Assembly (NCBI RefSeq): GCF_051860105.1
Contig: NZ_JBHYEO010000002.1
Coordinates: forward strand, 1 to 64,000
DNA from: Microcella sp051860105
GTDB taxonomy: Bacteria > Actinomycetota > Actinomycetes > Actinomycetales > Microbacteriaceae
Reading direction: 5' to 3'
Length of the DNA: 64,000 nucleotides
Part shown: piece after piece, positions 37,024-45,712 of the stretch
How the letters are laid out: each line of letters starts with the position of its first letter
How positions within the stretch are numbered: position 1 is the stretch's first letter
Translations under genes and position numbers: made by a program
Notes under the pieces: generated by a model
The model's input: the letters and a program-made list of their open reading frames with translations, nothing else
Database searches by the model: none
Told to the model about the DNA's origin: nothing

Positions 37024-37971
37024 TCAGGCGGCGACGACTGCGCGCTCGTCGTGATCGACCGACGAGAGAGCCTCGCTCTCGCTGCGACGCAGGGCGAGCA
37101 GCACGAGCGTCACGAGCGCGATGAGCACGCACGCGAGCACCATGTGGATGCCGACCAGAATCTCGGGCAGCCCCAGGCGGGCCTGCACGATGCCGACCGC
37201 GATCTGCACGACCTCGACGGCCAGCAGCCCCACGAGTGCCCGGCGCAACGGGGCACGACCGATGCGGATGGCTACGACGAGCAGCAGCACGCTGAGACCG
37301 AAGGTGATGTAGGCGGGCCAGGAGTGCACGTGCTGCAGCAGCTCGCTGTCGAGCCCGTTCCTCGCGGCGCCGCCGTCACCCGCGTGCGGTCCGGAGCCGG
37401 TCACGACGATGCCGACGAGCACCGTGATCCACGCGCCGACTGCCATGGTGAGCGCGAGCGCGCGCACCGGCGGGGGTACCGCGAGTTCTCCGGTGGTCCG
37501 TCCGCGGTACACCCGCTGCACGAACACCACGGCGAGGGCGACGAGCACCGCCGACACCACGAAGTGGAACCCGACGACCCACGGGTTCAGCTCGGTGAGC
37601 ACCGTGATGCCCCCGATCACCGCCTGGGCCGGGATACCGAGACCGAGCGCGACGGTGAGGCGCAGCAGTTCCGGGCGCTCGCGGCGCATCCGCACCACCG
37701 CCAGGAACGCGAGGATCGCGATGATGACGAGAACGAACGTGAGCAGGCGGTTGCCGAACTCGACGATGCCGTGGATGCCCATCTCGGGTGTCGCGACGAA
37801 CGAGTCCTCCGTGCACCGCGGCCAGGTGGGGCATCCGAGCCCTGAACCCGTGAGCCGCACGGCGCCGCCGGTGCCCACGATGAGGGTCTGGCTGACGAGG
37901 GACGCCCACGCGATGACGCGCACACGACGGTCGGCGGTCGAGACGGGCAGCCACTGCCACAGCCGATTCAC
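37024..37971 (-). CDS. ctaA: Heme A synthase (CtaA/COX15)
   Basis: This 315-residue membrane protein oxidises heme O to heme A. About eight transmembrane helices contain the conserved histidines (GIHGIVEFGNR, VVGFHFVVSA, HVHSWPAYITF, LVGIHMVLAC). A cysteine pair lies in the first extracytoplasmic loop (GLGCPTWPRC). GTG 37971 follows a GAGGAGG region. With ctaB and the SURF1 gene it serves assembly of an aa3-type oxidase encoded elsewhere. Confidence 0.95.
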   Translation of the reverse strand: MNRLWQWLPVSTADRRVRVIAWASLVSQTLIVGTGGAVRLTGSGLGCPTWPRCTEDSFVATPEMGIHGIVEFGNRLLTFVLVIIAILAFLAVVRMRRERPELLRLTVALGLGIPAQAVIGGITVLTELNPWVVGFHFVVSAVLVALAVVFVQRVYRGRTTGELAVPPPVRALALTMAVGAWITVLVGIVVTGSGPHAGDGGAARNGLDSELLQHVHSWPAYITFGLSVLLLVVAIRIGRAPLRRALVGLLAVEVVQIAVGIVQARLGLPEILVGIHMVLACVLIALVTLVLLALRRSESEALSSVDHDERAVVAA

Positions 37972-38000
37972 GGTCTGCTTCCTCCTCTTTCAGGCTGCGC

Positions 38001-38010
38001 ACGGTAGAAT
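38001..38010. promoter_or_regulatory. Divergent -10 boxes of ctaA and sufB
   Basis: TAGAAT (38005-38010, plus strand) for sufB and TACCGT (38006-38001, minus strand) for ctaA overlap by two bases. The sufB leader would be about 190 nt. It contains an ACGCTC-GTT-GAGCGT inverted repeat at 38108-38122. No SufR gene is adjacent. Confidence 0.4.
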
Positions 38011-38208
38011 CACGGCAGCTCATCGTCAGTGTCGACCGCGGGCTACCCCGCGCAGAGCTGCTGGGTGGCACGAGCTCACGACATCTCGTTCGGCCACAGT
38101 GTATTCACGCTCGTTGAGCGTCTGCCGAAGGTCGCCGCACCGGACGATGTCGCCGGAATGTCCCCGCACCCGCCACGGTTGGGTTCGGAAGTAGAGAAGA
38201 GGAAACGC

Positions 38209-39627
38209 ATGTCTGACGTGCTCATCGACCGCCCGGAGCTCGAAGGCCTCGGCCAATACGAGTTCGGCTGGTCCGACTCCGACGCCGCGGGCGCGACCGC
38301 TCGCCGTGGCATCGACGACAGCGTCGTGCGCAACATCTCGGCTCTCAAGGACGAACCGCAGTGGATGCTCGACCTGCGCTTGAAGGGCCTCAAGCTCTTC
38401 GGCCAGAAGCCCATGCCGCTCTGGGGCGCCGACCTGTCGGGCATCGACTTCGACAACATCAAGTACTTCGTCCGCTCCACCGAGAAGCAGGCCACCACGT
38501 GGGAGGAGCTGCCGGAGGAGATCAAGAACACCTACGAGAAGCTCGGCATCCCTGAGGCCGAGCGCCAGCGCCTCGTCGCGGGCGTCGCCGCGCAGTACGA
38601 GTCCGAGGTCGTCTACCACCAGATCCGCGAAGACCTCGAGGCCCAGGGCGTCATCTTCATGGACACCGATACGGCCCTGCGCGAGCATCCCGAATTCTTC
38701 ACCGAGTACTTCGGCACCGTGATCCCGGCCGGCGACAACAAGTTCGCGGCCCTCAACACCGCCGTGTGGTCGGGCGGGTCGTTCGTCTACGTGCCGCCGG
38801 GCGTGCACGTCGAGATCCCCCTGCAGGCCTACTTCCGCATCAACACCGAGAACATGGGCCAGTTCGAGCGCACGCTCATCATCGCCGACGAGGGCTCGTA
38901 CGTGCACTACATCGAGGGCTGCACGGCGCCGATCTACAAGAGCGACTCGCTGCACTCGGCCGTCGTCGAGATCATCGTCAAGAAGAATGCCCGCGTGCGC
39001 TACACGACCATCCAGAACTGGTCGAACAACGTCTACAACCTCGTGACCAAGCGCGCGGTCGCGCACGAGGGCGCCACCATGGAATGGATCGACGGCAACA
39101 TCGGCTCGAAGGTGACGATGAAGTACCCCTCGATCTTCCTCATGGGCGAGCACGCCAAGGGCGAGACCCTGTCGGTGGCCTTCGCCGGCCCTGGTCAGCA
39201 CCAGGACGCGGGCGCGAAGATGATCCACATGGCGCCGTACACGACGTCGTCGATCGTCTCGAAGTCGATCGCCCGTGGAGGCGGCCGTGCGGGCTACCGC
39301 GGTGAGGTGCGCGTCGACGCGAACGCCCACCACTCGGCCAACACGGTGCGCTGCGACGCGCTGCTCGTCGACACGATCTCGCGCTCCGACACCTATCCGG
39401 CGATCGACATCCGCGTCGACGACGTGCAGCTGGGGCACGAGGCGACGGTCTCGCGCGTGAGCGAGGAGCAGCTGTTCTACCTGCAGTCGCGCGGGCTGCC
39501 CGAAGACGAGGCCATGGCCATGATCGTGCGGGGCTTCATCGAGCCCATCGCGCGCGAGCTGCCCATGGAGTACGCCCTTGAGCTGAACAAGCTCATCGAG
39601 ATGAGCATGGAAGGCAGCGTCGGCTAG
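38209..39627 (+). CDS. sufB: Fe-S cluster assembly protein SufB
   Basis: This 472-residue scaffold component of the SufBC2D complex assembles Fe-S clusters. Typical segments are NKFAALNTAVWSGGSFVYVPPG, HYIEGCTAPIYKSDSLHSAVVE (a conserved Cys near residue 250), TIQNWSNNVYNLVTKRA, and the C-terminal LELNKLIEMSMEGSVG. The start is ATG 38209 behind AGAAGAGGAAA; the longer open frame lacks a matching N-terminus. It starts the operon sufB-sufD-Rieske-sufC-sufT, with sufD following immediately. Confidence 0.98.
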   Translation: MSDVLIDRPELEGLGQYEFGWSDSDAAGATARRGIDDSVVRNISALKDEPQWMLDLRLKGLKLFGQKPMPLWGADLSGIDFDNIKYFVRSTEKQATTWEELPEEIKNTYEKLGIPEAERQRLVAGVAAQYESEVVYHQIREDLEAQGVIFMDTDTALREHPEFFTEYFGTVIPAGDNKFAALNTAVWSGGSFVYVPPGVHVEIPLQAYFRINTENMGQFERTLIIADEGSYVHYIEGCTAPIYKSDSLHSAVVEIIVKKNARVRYTTIQNWSNNVYNLVTKRAVAHEGATMEWIDGNIGSKVTMKYPSIFLMGEHAKGETLSVAFAGPGQHQDAGAKMIHMAPYTTSSIVSKSIARGGGRAGYRGEVRVDANAHHSANTVRCDALLVDTISRSDTYPAIDIRVDDVQLGHEATVSRVSEEQLFYLQSRGLPEDEAMAMIVRGFIEPIARELPMEYALELNKLIEMSMEGSVG

Positions 39628-40812
39628 ATGAGTTCCGCCCCCGCACCGCACGCACCGACGGTCGAGACCCAGCAGCACGCGCACGGCCCCGGTTCGCCCG
39701 TGCCCGTGCAGACGCGCAATGAGCGCTTCGCGTCGGCCGCGCACGACGACTTCCCGGCCGTCACGGGCCGCGAGCTCGAGTGGAAGCTCACGCCGGTCGA
39801 GAAGATCCGCGACCTCATCGACGGTGAGCTCGACGGCTCGGCGTTCCCGGCCGAGGTGTCGAGCGCACCCGGCGTGACTGTCGAGTGGGTCGCCCTCGAC
39901 GACCCGCGCGTCGGCTCCGCCGGCCTGGCCGAGGAGCGCGCCGCCGCCAATGCATGGTCGAGCACGGCGCAGGCGCTCGCTGTCACGCTCACGAGCGAGG
40001 AGGCCGTGACGGTCACGATCGACCGCACCGGCGCCGATCGAGCGCAGCGCGCCGCGCACACCGTCATCACCGCCGCCCCGAACGCCCGCGGGCTCGTCGT
40101 CATCGACAACCGGGGCAGCGCACGGCTGACCGAGAACGTCGAGATCGTCGCCCAGTCGGGCAGCGACATCACCATGGTGAGCCTGCAGGAGTGGGACGAC
40201 GAGTCGGTGCACCTCTCCAGCCAGTTCGCGCGCGTCGACAAGGATGCTCGACTGAAGCACGTCGTCGTCTCGCTCGGCGGTGCGATCGTGCGGGTGAACC
40301 CCTCCGTGCACCTGGCGGGAACGGGTGCCGACGGCCAGCTGCTCGGCCTCTACTTCGCCGACGCCGGCCAGCACCTCGAGCAGCGCGTCTACGTGCACCA
40401 CATCGCCCCGCAGACCATCAGTCGCGTGACCTACAAGGGTGCGCTGAACGGCGTCGGGGCTCGCACCGTGTGGGTGGGCGACGTGCTCATCGGCCGTGAG
40501 GCGACGGGCACCGACTCCTACGAGCAGAACCGCAACCTCGTGCTCAGCGACGGCACCCGCGCCGACTCCATCCCCAACCTCGAGATCGAGACGGGCGACA
40601 TCGCCGGCGCCGGTCACGCGAGCGCGACGGGGCGTTTCGACGACGAGCAGCTGTTCTACCTTCGCTCGCGGGGCATCGACGAGCAGGAGGCGCGGCGCCT
40701 CGTCGTGCTCGGCTTCTTGATCGACGTCGTGCAGAAGATCGGCGCACCCGAGCTCGAGCAGCGCCTGATCGCCGCGATCGAGGCAGAGCTCGACGCCGTG
40801 GAGGTGGTGTGA
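39628..40812 (+). CDS. sufD: Fe-S cluster assembly protein SufD
   Basis: This 394-residue SufD homologue is the partner of SufB and SufC. It shares the right-handed beta-helix core with SufB (RGLVVIDNRGSARLTENVEI, ARLKHVVVSLGG) and the C-terminal ATGRFDDEQLFYLRSRGIDEQEARRLVVLGF. It starts directly after the sufB stop, with no gap. Confidence 0.96.
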   Translation: MSSAPAPHAPTVETQQHAHGPGSPVPVQTRNERFASAAHDDFPAVTGRELEWKLTPVEKIRDLIDGELDGSAFPAEVSSAPGVTVEWVALDDPRVGSAGLAEERAAANAWSSTAQALAVTLTSEEAVTVTIDRTGADRAQRAAHTVITAAPNARGLVVIDNRGSARLTENVEIVAQSGSDITMVSLQEWDDESVHLSSQFARVDKDARLKHVVVSLGGAIVRVNPSVHLAGTGADGQLLGLYFADAGQHLEQRVYVHHIAPQTISRVTYKGALNGVGARTVWVGDVLIGREATGTDSYEQNRNLVLSDGTRADSIPNLEIETGDIAGAGHASATGRFDDEQLFYLRSRGIDEQEARRLVVLGFLIDVVQKIGAPELEQRLIAAIEAELDAVEVV

Positions 40813-40813
40813 G

Positions 40814-41155
40814 ATGTCGGCGACCCGCGTCTGCGCTCTCGACGAGCTCAGCCCCGCCTCGGCCAAGAAGGTCGTCGTCGAGGGGAAGGCCATCGCCGTC
40901 GTCATGGACTCCTCCGGCGCGGTGCACGCCCTCGGCGACACCTGCACCCACGGCGAGATCTCGCTCAGCGAGGGCTTCGTCGAGGACGACGCCATCGAGT
41001 GCTGGGCGCACGGCTCGAAGTTCGCCCTCGACACCGGCAAGCCCCGCAACTTCCCGGCCTACGAGCCGGTTCCCGTCTACGCCGTGACGATCGAGGGCAC
41101 CGACGTGCTCGTCGACGTGACCCAGAACATCGCCGACCCGGCGACCGCCTCCTAA
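40814..41155 (+). CDS. Rieske 2Fe-2S ferredoxin (non-heme oxygenase-type)
   Basis: This 113-residue soluble Rieske protein has cluster ligands Cys44/His46 (CTHGEIS) and Cys63/His66 (CWAHGSKF). The length and lack of a membrane anchor match the small ferredoxins of ring-hydroxylating oxygenases. In many Actinobacteria such a gene lies between sufD and sufC, where its exact role in cluster assembly or electron supply is not established. ATG 40814 is one base after the sufD stop. Confidence 0.93.
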   Translation: MSATRVCALDELSPASAKKVVVEGKAIAVVMDSSGAVHALGDTCTHGEISLSEGFVEDDAIECWAHGSKFALDTGKPRNFPAYEPVPVYAVTIEGTDVLVDVTQNIADPATAS

Positions 41156-41169
41156 GGAAGAACCGCACA

Positions 41170-41934
41170 ATGTCCACTCTTGAGATCCGTGACCTGCACG
41201 TCAGCATCGAGACCGATCAGGGCACCAAGCAGATCCTGCGCGGCGTCAACCTGACCATCAACTCGGGCGAGACCCACGCCATCATGGGGCCGAACGGCTC
41301 GGGGAAGTCGACGCTCGCCTACACGATCGCCGGGCATCCCCGGTACACCGTCGACAGCGGTTCGATCACGCTCGACGGCGCCGACGTGCTCGAGATGAGC
41401 ATCGACGAGCGCGCCCGCGCCGGCCTCTTCCTCGCCATGCAGTACCCGGTCGAGATCCCGGGCGTCACGGTCTCGAACTTCCTCCGCACGGCGAAGACCG
41501 CCCTCGATGGCGAGGCTCCGGCCCTGCGGTCGTGGATCAAGGATCTGCGCGGCTCGATGGAGGCCCTGCGCATGGACTCGTCGTTCGCCGAGCGCAATGT
41601 CAACGAGGGCTTCTCGGGTGGCGAGAAGAAGCGGCACGAGATCGTGCAGCTCGAGCTGCTCAAGCCGACGATCGCCGTGCTCGACGAGACCGACTCAGGC
41701 CTCGACGTCGACGCGCTCAAGATCGTGTCGGAGGGCGTCAACCGAGTGAAGGAGAACACCGGTCTCGGCGTGCTGCTGATCACGCACTACACGCGCATCC
41801 TGCGGTACATCACGCCCGACTTCGTGCACGTGTTCGTCGACGGCCGCGTCGCCGAGGAGGGCGGCCCCGAGCTGGCGGAACGCTTGGAGAACGAGGGCTA
41901 CGACCGCTACCTGACCGGCACGACCGTAGGCTAG
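41170..41934 (+). CDS. sufC: Fe-S cluster assembly ATPase SufC
   Basis: This 254-residue ABC-type ATPase drives the SufBCD scaffold. Walker A GPNGSGKS is at residues 40-47, the signature is FSGGEKKRHEI, and the family-specific Walker B is LDETDSGLDVDALK. The start is ATG 41170 with AAGGAAG upstream. The last codons (GTA GGC TAG) create a TAGGCT -10 for sufT. Confidence 0.98.
   Translation: MSTLEIRDLHVSIETDQGTKQILRGVNLTINSGETHAIMGPNGSGKSTLAYTIAGHPRYTVDSGSITLDGADVLEMSIDERARAGLFLAMQYPVEIPGVTVSNFLRTAKTALDGEAPALRSWIKDLRGSMEALRMDSSFAERNVNEGFSGGEKKRHEIVQLELLKPTIAVLDETDSGLDVDALKIVSEGVNRVKENTGLGVLLITHYTRILRYITPDFVHVFVDGRVAEEGGPELAERLENEGYDRYLTGTTVG
41927..41932 (+). promoter_or_regulatory. -10-like box for sufT inside the end of sufC
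   Basis: TAGGCT overlaps the sufC stop and lies 6 nt before ATG 41939, the leaderless arrangement seen elsewhere in the window. Confidence 0.5.
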
Positions 41935-41938
41935 TCGC

Positions 41939-42268
41939 ATGCCCACCGCACTCGAGCCGAAGCTCTTCGACCAGGTCGAGGAAGGCCTCAAGGACGTCGT
42001 CGACCCCGAGCTGGGGGTCAACATCGTCGACCTGGGTCTCGTCTACGACCTCGCCTGGGACGAGGAGAGCGACGCGCTGATCATCTCCATGACCCTCACG
42101 TCGGCCGGCTGCCCGCTGACTGACGTCATCGAGGAGTCGATCGCCAACGCGCTCGACGGCATCGTCGAGCAGTTCCGCATCAACTGGGTGTGGATGCCGC
42201 CGTGGGGCCCCGAGCGCATCACCGACGACGGTCGCGACATGATGCGCGCATTGGGCTTCAGCATCTGA
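41939..42268 (+). CDS. sufT: MIP18/DUF59 metal-sulfur cluster maturation factor (SufT/PaaD-like)
   Basis: This 109-residue small protein of the DUF59/MIP18 family has the conserved acidic motif DPELGVNIVDLGLVYD and a conserved cysteine Cys58 in LTSAGCPLTD. It then runs to a VWMPPWGPERITDDGRDMMRALGF tail. SufT proteins assist Fe-S maturation. It closes the suf operon but may also have its own leaderless promoter. sufS and sufU are not found downstream, where a terminator follows. Confidence 0.9.
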   Translation: MPTALEPKLFDQVEEGLKDVVDPELGVNIVDLGLVYDLAWDEESDALIISMTLTSAGCPLTDVIEESIANALDGIVEQFRINWVWMPPWGPERITDDGRDMMRALGFSI

Positions 42269-42280
42269 GAAGTTCTACGA

Positions 42281-42318
42281 CGAAGGGCCCCCGCCATCCG
42301 GCAGGGGCCCTTCGTCGT
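42281..42318. terminator. Bidirectional terminator between sufT and bioY
   Basis: A perfect 13-bp stem (GACGAAGGGCCCC / GGGGCCCTTCGTC) with a 12-nt loop lies between two convergent genes. Confidence 0.85.
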
Positions 42319-42325
42319 TCATGCG

Positions 42326-42937
42326 CTACTTTCCGCGCTGAGAGCGCTCGGCCGCGGCCCACAGGGCCGGAAGCAGCGCCGCCGCGATCGCCGCCTTGAT
42401 GAGCCCGCCGATGATGAACGGGTAGAAGCCCGCCACGAGCACTGACTGCAGGTCGTTCGGAAGGCCGAGCTGACCGAGCGAGACGGCGAGCCAGGGGAGC
42501 CCGAAGGCGAAGACCACGAGCGAGCCACCCACGAAGGTGATGATGGGCTTGTACCAGCCGCGATCCCACGCACGCTCGGCGGCCCAGCCGACGATCGCGG
42601 CGGAGGCGATGAAGCCGATGATGTACCCACCCGTCGGGCCCAGCAGCACAGACCACCCCGACGACGCGTCGCTGTAGATCGGCAGCCCGATCGCTCCGAG
42701 CAGGGCGTAGAGCGAGAGCGATGCGGCACCGCGCGCCGCGCCGAGACCCGCGCCGACGAGCAGCACCGCGAGGGTCTGGCCCGTGACGGGTACCGGCCAC
42801 AGCGGAATGGCGACCTGCGCGAGCACAGCGACGAGGGCGGTGCCGGCAACGACGAGGGCGATGTCGCTCGCCCACGTGCGGGTGACGACGCGGTCGACGA
42901 GAGTGGGGCGGACGAGGGGAGTGGTGGCGATCGACAC
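42326..42937 (-). CDS. bioY: Biotin transporter BioY
   Basis: This 203-residue membrane protein is the substrate-binding S component of an ECF-type biotin importer. About six transmembrane helices are visible, with VPVTGQTLAVLLVGAGLG and the family motif LLGPTGGYIIGF. The ECF ATPases and T component (BioMN) are not adjacent, so it may act alone or with a shared energising module. GTG 42937 follows GAGGAAG. It is divergent from the ABC-F gene, with a shared TAGACTA element between them. Confidence 0.94.
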   Translation of the reverse strand: MSIATTPLVRPTLVDRVVTRTWASDIALVVAGTALVAVLAQVAIPLWPVPVTGQTLAVLLVGAGLGAARGAASLSLYALLGAIGLPIYSDASSGWSVLLGPTGGYIIGFIASAAIVGWAAERAWDRGWYKPIITFVGGSLVVFAFGLPWLAVSLGQLGLPNDLQSVLVAGFYPFIIGGLIKAAIAAALLPALWAAAERSQRGK

Positions 42938-42977
42938 GGTGGCTTCCTCACGAGAAGTCGGGTGCGGGGGACAGCGT

Positions 42978-42984
42978 TAGACTA
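42978..42984. promoter_or_regulatory. Overlapping divergent -10 boxes (bioY / ABC-F)
   Basis: TAGACTA reads TAGACT on the plus strand (toward the ABC-F gene, leader about 54 nt) and TAGTCT on the minus strand (toward bioY, leader about 35 nt). Confidence 0.5.
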
Positions 42985-43043
42985 TCGGGCTGGCCCCCCG
43001 TCACCGGGCTGGTCGAAACCCACCAAAGAAACGGACGATCGCT

Positions 43044-44642
43044 GTGCTCGCTGTGCAAGACCTCGAGATCCGCGTCGGGGCGCGCCTGCTCATGGAGAAC
43101 GTCGCGTTCCGCGTCGACAAGGGCGACAAGGTGGGCCTCGTCGGCCGCAACGGCGCCGGCAAGACGACGATGACCCGCGCGCTCGCGGGCGAGGGGCAGC
43201 CCACGGGCGGCACGATCACGCGCACGGGTGAGATCGGGTACCTGCCGCAAGACCCTCGCGCCGGTGACCCCGAGCAGCTCGCGCGCACCCGCATCCTCGA
43301 CGCTCGGGGGCTCGGCCAGATCGTCATCGACATGGAGCGCGCCTCGATCGACATGGGCAGCACCGACCCGGCTGTCGCCGAGAAGGCGATGACGGCGTAC
43401 GGGCGGCTCACCGACCGGTTCCACGCGCTCGGCGGATACGCCGCCGAGGCCGAGGCGGCCGCGATCGCGAGCAACCTGAGCCTTCCCGACCGCATCCTCA
43501 GCCAGCCGCTGAGCACGCTCTCGGGCGGTCAGCGGCGCCGCATCGAGCTGGCCCGCATCCTGTTCAGCGATGCCGAGACGATGATCCTCGACGAGCCGAC
43601 CAACCACCTCGACGCCGACTCGGTGGTGTGGCTGCGCGACTTCTTGAAGGCCTACCAGGGCGGCTTCATCGTCATCAGTCACGATGTGCAGCTCGTCGAG
43701 GAGACCGTTAACCGCGTGTTCTACCTCGATGCCAACCGAACCGTCATCGATATCTACAACATGGGCTGGAAGAACTACCTGCGGCAGCGCGAGGCCGACG
43801 AGGAGCGCCGGAAGAAGGAGCGCGTCAACGTCGAGAAGAAGGCGACCTCGCTGCAACTGCAGGCGGCCCGGTTCGGTGCGAAGGCCTCGAAGGCGGCCGC
43901 CGCGCACCAGATGGTCGCGCGCGCCGAGCGGATGCTCGCCGGTCTCGAAGAGGTGCGGTCGGTCGATCGGGTCGCCAAGCTGCGGTTCCCCGAGCCGGCT
44001 CCGGTCGGCAAGACCCCGTTGCAGGCGCACAACCTCTCGAAGAGCTACGGCTCGCTCGAGATCTTCACGGCCGTGGACCTCGCCGTCGACCGCGGGTCGC
44101 GCGTCGTCATCCTGGGGCTCAACGGAGCGGGCAAGACCACGCTGCTGCGCATCCTCGCCGGAGTCGACCAGCCCGACACCGGCATCATCGAGCCCGGCCA
44201 CGGGCTCCGGATCGGATACTACGCCCAGGAGCACGAGACACTCGATGTGAAGCGCTCGGTGCTCGAGAACATGATGAGCGCGAGCGAGGCGATCACCGAG
44301 CGCGAAGCCCGGAGCGTTCTCGGCTCGTTCCTGTTCGTGGGCGACGACGTTCAGAAGCCCGCCGGCGTGCTCTCCGGCGGCGAGAAGACGCGCCTGTCGC
44401 TCGCGACCCTCGTCGTCTCGAAAGCCAACCTCCTGCTGCTCGACGAACCCACCAACAACCTCGACCCGGCGAGCCGGGAGGAGATCCTGGGTGCGCTCGC
44501 CAACTACGCCGGCGCCGTGATTCTCGTGAGCCACGACGAGGGCGCGGTCGAAGCGCTCAACCCCGAGCGCGTGCTCATCATGCCCGACGGTGTCGAAGAC
44601 CTCTGGACGGCCGACTACGCCGAACTGATCTCGCTCGCCTGA
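43044..44642 (+). CDS. ABC-F family ATPase
   Basis: This 532-residue soluble protein has two ABC domains: Walker A GRNGAGKTT near residue 34 and GLNGAGKTT in the second half, signatures LSGGQRRR and LSGGEKTR, and Walker B LDEPTNHLD and LDEPTNNLD. They are joined by a charged linker rich in Lys/Arg/Ala (EADEERRKKERVNVEKKATSL). There is no membrane domain. ABC-F proteins act on the ribosome in translation or antibiotic protection; the subfamily cannot be fixed here. The start is GTG 43044. The end overlaps the convergent SURF1 gene by 28 bp. Confidence 0.93.
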   Translation: MLAVQDLEIRVGARLLMENVAFRVDKGDKVGLVGRNGAGKTTMTRALAGEGQPTGGTITRTGEIGYLPQDPRAGDPEQLARTRILDARGLGQIVIDMERASIDMGSTDPAVAEKAMTAYGRLTDRFHALGGYAAEAEAAAIASNLSLPDRILSQPLSTLSGGQRRRIELARILFSDAETMILDEPTNHLDADSVVWLRDFLKAYQGGFIVISHDVQLVEETVNRVFYLDANRTVIDIYNMGWKNYLRQREADEERRKKERVNVEKKATSLQLQAARFGAKASKAAAAHQMVARAERMLAGLEEVRSVDRVAKLRFPEPAPVGKTPLQAHNLSKSYGSLEIFTAVDLAVDRGSRVVILGLNGAGKTTLLRILAGVDQPDTGIIEPGHGLRIGYYAQEHETLDVKRSVLENMMSASEAITEREARSVLGSFLFVGDDVQKPAGVLSGGEKTRLSLATLVVSKANLLLLDEPTNNLDPASREEILGALANYAGAVILVSHDEGAVEALNPERVLIMPDGVEDLWTADYAELISLA

Positions 44643-45463
44643 CGCTCGACGATCGCGTCCTCCACCTCGTCGTCGGTCGGCCCTGACCGGCGCTCGCGCC
44701 GGCGCGCGGGCTCGCCGGATTCGTCTTCGCGCAGGCTCCGGTGCTCCTGCCGCAGCGCCCAGCCGTAGCCGATGAAGCCCAGGAGGGCGAAGAGGTACCA
44801 CTGGAACGTGTAGCTCAGGTGCGGCCCCTCGTCGGGCGCAGGCCGGAGTGCCGCGGTGGGGCGCTCGGCCGGCGCCGGGGACTCGGAGTCGAGCAGACCG
44901 TACGCGCCGGTGATGACCGGCCCGCCCTCGACGCGCTCCGCGAGCTCGGGCAGGTGGATGGTCGCGATCTGCCCCTCGGGCGCGCCGCGCCCGGCGATCG
45001 TCGGCTCGCCGGGCTTGAGCCGCACGATCACCTCGACGGGCCCGCGCGGCGCCGCGGGGACGACGTCGGGGGAGTCCTGGGCCTCGCCGGTCGGCACCCA
45101 CCCGCGATCGACGATGAACACCTCGCCGGTGTCGAGCAGCAGCGGCGTGAGCACCTCGAACCCCGGGCGGCCGGTGAGCGGGCGGTTGCGGACGAGCAGC
45201 TGCTCGTCGAGCAGGTACTCGCCCTCGAGCACGACGGGCGTCCACTCCGCCTCGGGGGCGAGCGGGGCGTCGCCCGGCAGCACCTCGCGCAGGGCGACCG
45301 GGGCCGCATCCCAGTTCTGGGCGACGACGCGGATCTCAGCGACCGCCTCGACACGGCGGGCCCACTGCCACTGGGCGAGCCCGACGCAGACAACCGCGAA
45401 GAGCGTGGTGAACGCGAGCCAGCCGAGCCAGCGACGCGTGAGGGCCAGCGAGAGGATGCTCAC
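44615..45463 (-). CDS. SURF1 family cytochrome oxidase biogenesis protein
   Basis: This 282-residue membrane protein has an N-terminal helix (WLGWLAFTTLFAVVCVGLAQWQW) ending in the typical QWQWARR. A periplasmic domain with FIVDRGWVPTG follows, then a second helix (YTFQWYLFALLGFIGYGWAL) and a charged C-terminal tail. SURF1 assists heme a insertion into cytochrome c oxidase, in line with ctaA/ctaB 7-8 kb upstream. It begins 6 bases after the stop of the preceding small gene, and its C-terminal codons overlap the ABC-F gene end. Confidence 0.93.
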   Translation of the reverse strand: MSILSLALTRRWLGWLAFTTLFAVVCVGLAQWQWARRVEAVAEIRVVAQNWDAAPVALREVLPGDAPLAPEAEWTPVVLEGEYLLDEQLLVRNRPLTGRPGFEVLTPLLLDTGEVFIVDRGWVPTGEAQDSPDVVPAAPRGPVEVIVRLKPGEPTIAGRGAPEGQIATIHLPELAERVEGGPVITGAYGLLDSESPAPAERPTAALRPAPDEGPHLSYTFQWYLFALLGFIGYGWALRQEHRSLREDESGEPARRRERRSGPTDDEVEDAIVERQASEISSA

Positions 45464-45469
45464 GAGGAG

Positions 45470-45712
45470 CTATTCTCCCGGCTCGGGCACCCGCTCGACG
45501 ACCACGCCGGCCGGGGTGATCGTGACGGGGAACCCGCGGGCGTCGACGTAGTCGTACAGGTAGTCGCGATGCTCATCGCACGCGAGCCACACCTTCACAC
45601 GATCAGGCGTGTGGATGCGGGGGTTGCGCCAGTTGACGGCCCACGTCGCCTCCGCGCGGCATCCTGCCCGCGAGCAGCGAACGCTCGAGATCGAACCCGG
45701 GAGGTCGATCAC
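45470..45712 (-). CDS. Small conserved Cys/His protein, possible zinc ribbon
   Basis: This 80-residue protein has Cys13 and Cys18 (CSRAGC) and Cys45/His48 (CDEH), a spacing that could bind one zinc ion. It also contains WRNPRIHTPDRVKVWLACDEHRDYL. The function is unknown. The start is GTG 45712, because it overlaps the stop of the upstream DUF3099 gene in a GTGA arrangement; the longer open frame is a shadow of that gene. It sits between DUF3099 and SURF1 in one minus-strand operon. Confidence 0.75.
   Translation of the reverse strand: MIDLPGSISSVRCSRAGCRAEATWAVNWRNPRIHTPDRVKVWLACDEHRDYLYDYVDARGFPVTITPAGVVVERVPEPGE

Noticed and set aside
38108..38122. Inverted repeat ACGCTC-GTT-GAGCGT in the sufB leader as a SufR operator
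   Set aside because: It does not resemble a known SufR box that I can confirm, and no sufR gene is adjacent. It is kept only as a note in the promoter entry.
38026..41049. A 1007-codon minus-strand open frame opposite sufB-sufD-Rieske
   Set aside because: Low-complexity Arg/Val/Asp/His composition typical of antisense of high-GC genes. All three plus-strand genes are clear families.
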